7,336 nucleotides of DNA from Candidatus Segatella mututuai (GTDB lineage: Bacteria; Bacteroidota; Bacteroidia; Bacteroidales; Bacteroidaceae), in assembly GCA_002439605.1 (NCBI GenBank), contig DJOI01000001.1:18044-25379 (forward strand). Direction: 5' to 3'. Below, in pieces: positions 7,069-7,336 of this stretch; position 1 is the first letter of the stretch; every line of letters begins with the position of its first letter. Under the pieces are notes generated by a model, which was not told the DNA's origin, did not search any database, and worked only from the letters and a program-made list of their open reading frames with translations. A program made the position numbers and the translations under genes.

Positions 7069-7103
7069 AAAAAAGGCCTGTCGCAAGTTACGGCAGGCCT
7101 TTT
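7069..7103 (-). terminator. Intrinsic terminator in the trp leader (attenuator)
   Basis: On the minus strand a 10-bp stem pairs AAAAGGCCTG (7103-7094) with CAGGCCTTTT (7080-7071). After a mismatch, an inner CG/CG pair continues towards a short loop. A run of six T follows the GGCC core (7074-7069). It lies 67 nt upstream of trpD and downstream of trpL, so it would end transcription before the structural genes when tryptophan is plentiful. The A-rich 5' arm makes it bidirectional in principle, so it could also stop transcription on the plus strand. The leader context makes attenuation the best explanation. Confidence 0.9.
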
Positions 7104-7173
7104 CTATCTCGTTGGATGTTCATATCCACACACGGCTTATCGACTCACGACTGTTTCCATCTTGAGATACGCC
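7080..7173 (-). promoter_or_regulatory. Candidate alternative leader pairings (antiterminator and strand 1:2)
   Basis: Two helices could compete with the terminator. Strand 2, GTCGTGAGT (7151-7143), spans the trpL stop codon and can pair over 9 bp, with two adjacent G-U pairs, with ACTTGCGAC (7088-7080) in the loop and 3' arm of the terminator. Strand 1 contains the third Trp codon and the next codons; it can pair GGC (7173-7171) with GCC (7136-7134) and TATC (7169-7166) with GATA (7141-7138), which partly ties up strand 2. A ribosome stalled on the WWW codons would cover strand 1 and free strand 2 to block the terminator. A ribosome at the stop codon would cover strand 2 and let the terminator form. 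The pairings were found by eye without energies, so this model is tentative. Confidence 0.45.
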
Positions 7174-7207
7174 ACCACCATGCTGTTGTAGATACGAATG
7201 TCATCAT
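7145..7207 (-). CDS. trpL: trp operon leader peptide, 20 aa, Trp-rich
   Basis: A 20-codon ORF begins ATG ATG ACA and ends at TGA (7147-7145). Residues 10-12 are three consecutive Trp codons and residue 17 is a fourth; the core reads TTAWWWRISRWKQS. Four Trp in 20 residues is far above chance and is the hallmark of leader peptides that sense charged tRNA-Trp through ribosome stalling. It lies between the promoter and a leader terminator, about 40 nt upstream of the hairpin, ahead of trpD. The start could also be the second ATG (7204). The peptide itself probably has no function beyond being translated. It is too short for ordinary gene callers and easily missed. Confidence 0.9.
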   Translation of the reverse strand: MMTFVSTTAWWWRISRWKQS

Positions 7208-7214
7208 TGCTTAT

Positions 7215-7219
7215 TCCTT
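7215..7219 (-). promoter_or_regulatory. Ribosome binding site of the trp leader peptide
   Basis: AAGGA on the minus strand ends 7 nt before the ATG at 7207. It is one of only two convincing Shine-Dalgarno sequences in the window, and it supports the short leader ORF being translated. An in-frame TAA lies two codons upstream of the ATG, so the ORF cannot start further upstream. Confidence 0.75.
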
Positions 7220-7252
7220 ATGAATTATGTTGCTTAATCGTTGTTTCGATTG

Positions 7253-7283
7253 CAAATATACACTTTTTCTTTCAAACTACAAA
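7253..7283 (-). promoter_or_regulatory. Bacteroidota-type promoter of the trp operon
   Basis: Read on the minus strand, a TTTG (7283-7280) is followed after exactly 19 nt by TATATTTG (7260-7253). This matches the -33 (TTTG) and -7 (TAnnTTTG) elements recognised by the primary sigma factor of Bacteroides and relatives. Transcription would begin a few bases downstream, near 7248-7245, giving a leader of about 245 nt before trpD. A second TTTG lies 7 nt downstream of the first, but its 12-nt spacing does not fit. The match is seen in sequence; the start site is inferred. Confidence 0.85.
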
Positions 7284-7336
7284 CTTATTGTCGATAAAAA
7301 ATGCTTTTTCTATTATTTTTTATCACTTTCAGTTCT

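Noticed and set aside
7105..7169. TATCTC in the leader ORF pairing with GAGATA just before the terminator
   Set aside because: The six base pairs do not overlap the terminator stem, so this helix would not compete with it; not used in the model.
6703..7191. A plus-strand open frame crossing the trp leader
   Set aside because: It runs through the start of trpD, the terminator and trpL on the opposite strand, and its hydrophobic stretch comes from reversed codons.

Overview
The window is a complete tryptophan biosynthesis operon, with all genes on the minus strand, from a member of the Bacteroidota, most likely Prevotella/Segatella or a close Bacteroidales relative. The assignment rests on the protein sequences, a textbook Bacteroidota promoter (TTTG, 19 nt, TATATTTG), mostly Shine-Dalgarno-less starts, and AT-rich heptad repeats between genes. 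It is inferred by reading, not by a database search.

Layout in the direction of transcription (high to low coordinates): promoter (7283-7253), a 20-residue tryptophan-rich leader peptide trpL (7207-7145), an intrinsic terminator in the leader (7103-7069), then trpD, trpC, trpF, trpA, trpB, trpE and trpG. All seven enzymes are intact and unfused. Together they cover every step from chorismate to tryptophan: TrpE+TrpG make anthranilate, TrpD adds phosphoribosyl, TrpF isomerises, TrpC closes the indole ring, and TrpA+TrpB release indole and join it to serine. The enzymes contain only 8 Trp in about 2,170 residues, while the leader peptide has 4 in 20.

The most notable regulatory element is the leader. 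It shows the parts expected of ribosome-mediated transcription attenuation: a good ribosome binding site, a short ORF with three consecutive Trp codons plus a fourth, a GC-rich hairpin with a U-tract, and a possible competing helix between the leader stop-codon region and the terminator loop. No large gene lies upstream; 7284-7336 is AT-rich with no feature I can support.

The second unusual theme is in the gaps between genes. Five of the six hold 7-bp-period repeats of two kinds: a purine-rich one on the mRNA strand (GTGAAGA type) that starts at or just after the stop codons of trpD, trpA and trpE, and an AT-rich one (TTAAATG/CATTTAA type) around trpF, trpB, trpE and trpG. One 32-bp stretch is identical in two gaps, and the trpB-trpE gap folds into a long inverted repeat. 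The gene order D-C-F-A-B-E-G looks like a circular permutation of the B-E-G-D-C-F-A order I recall from Bacteroides. No stretch longer than 300 bases lacks a gene.
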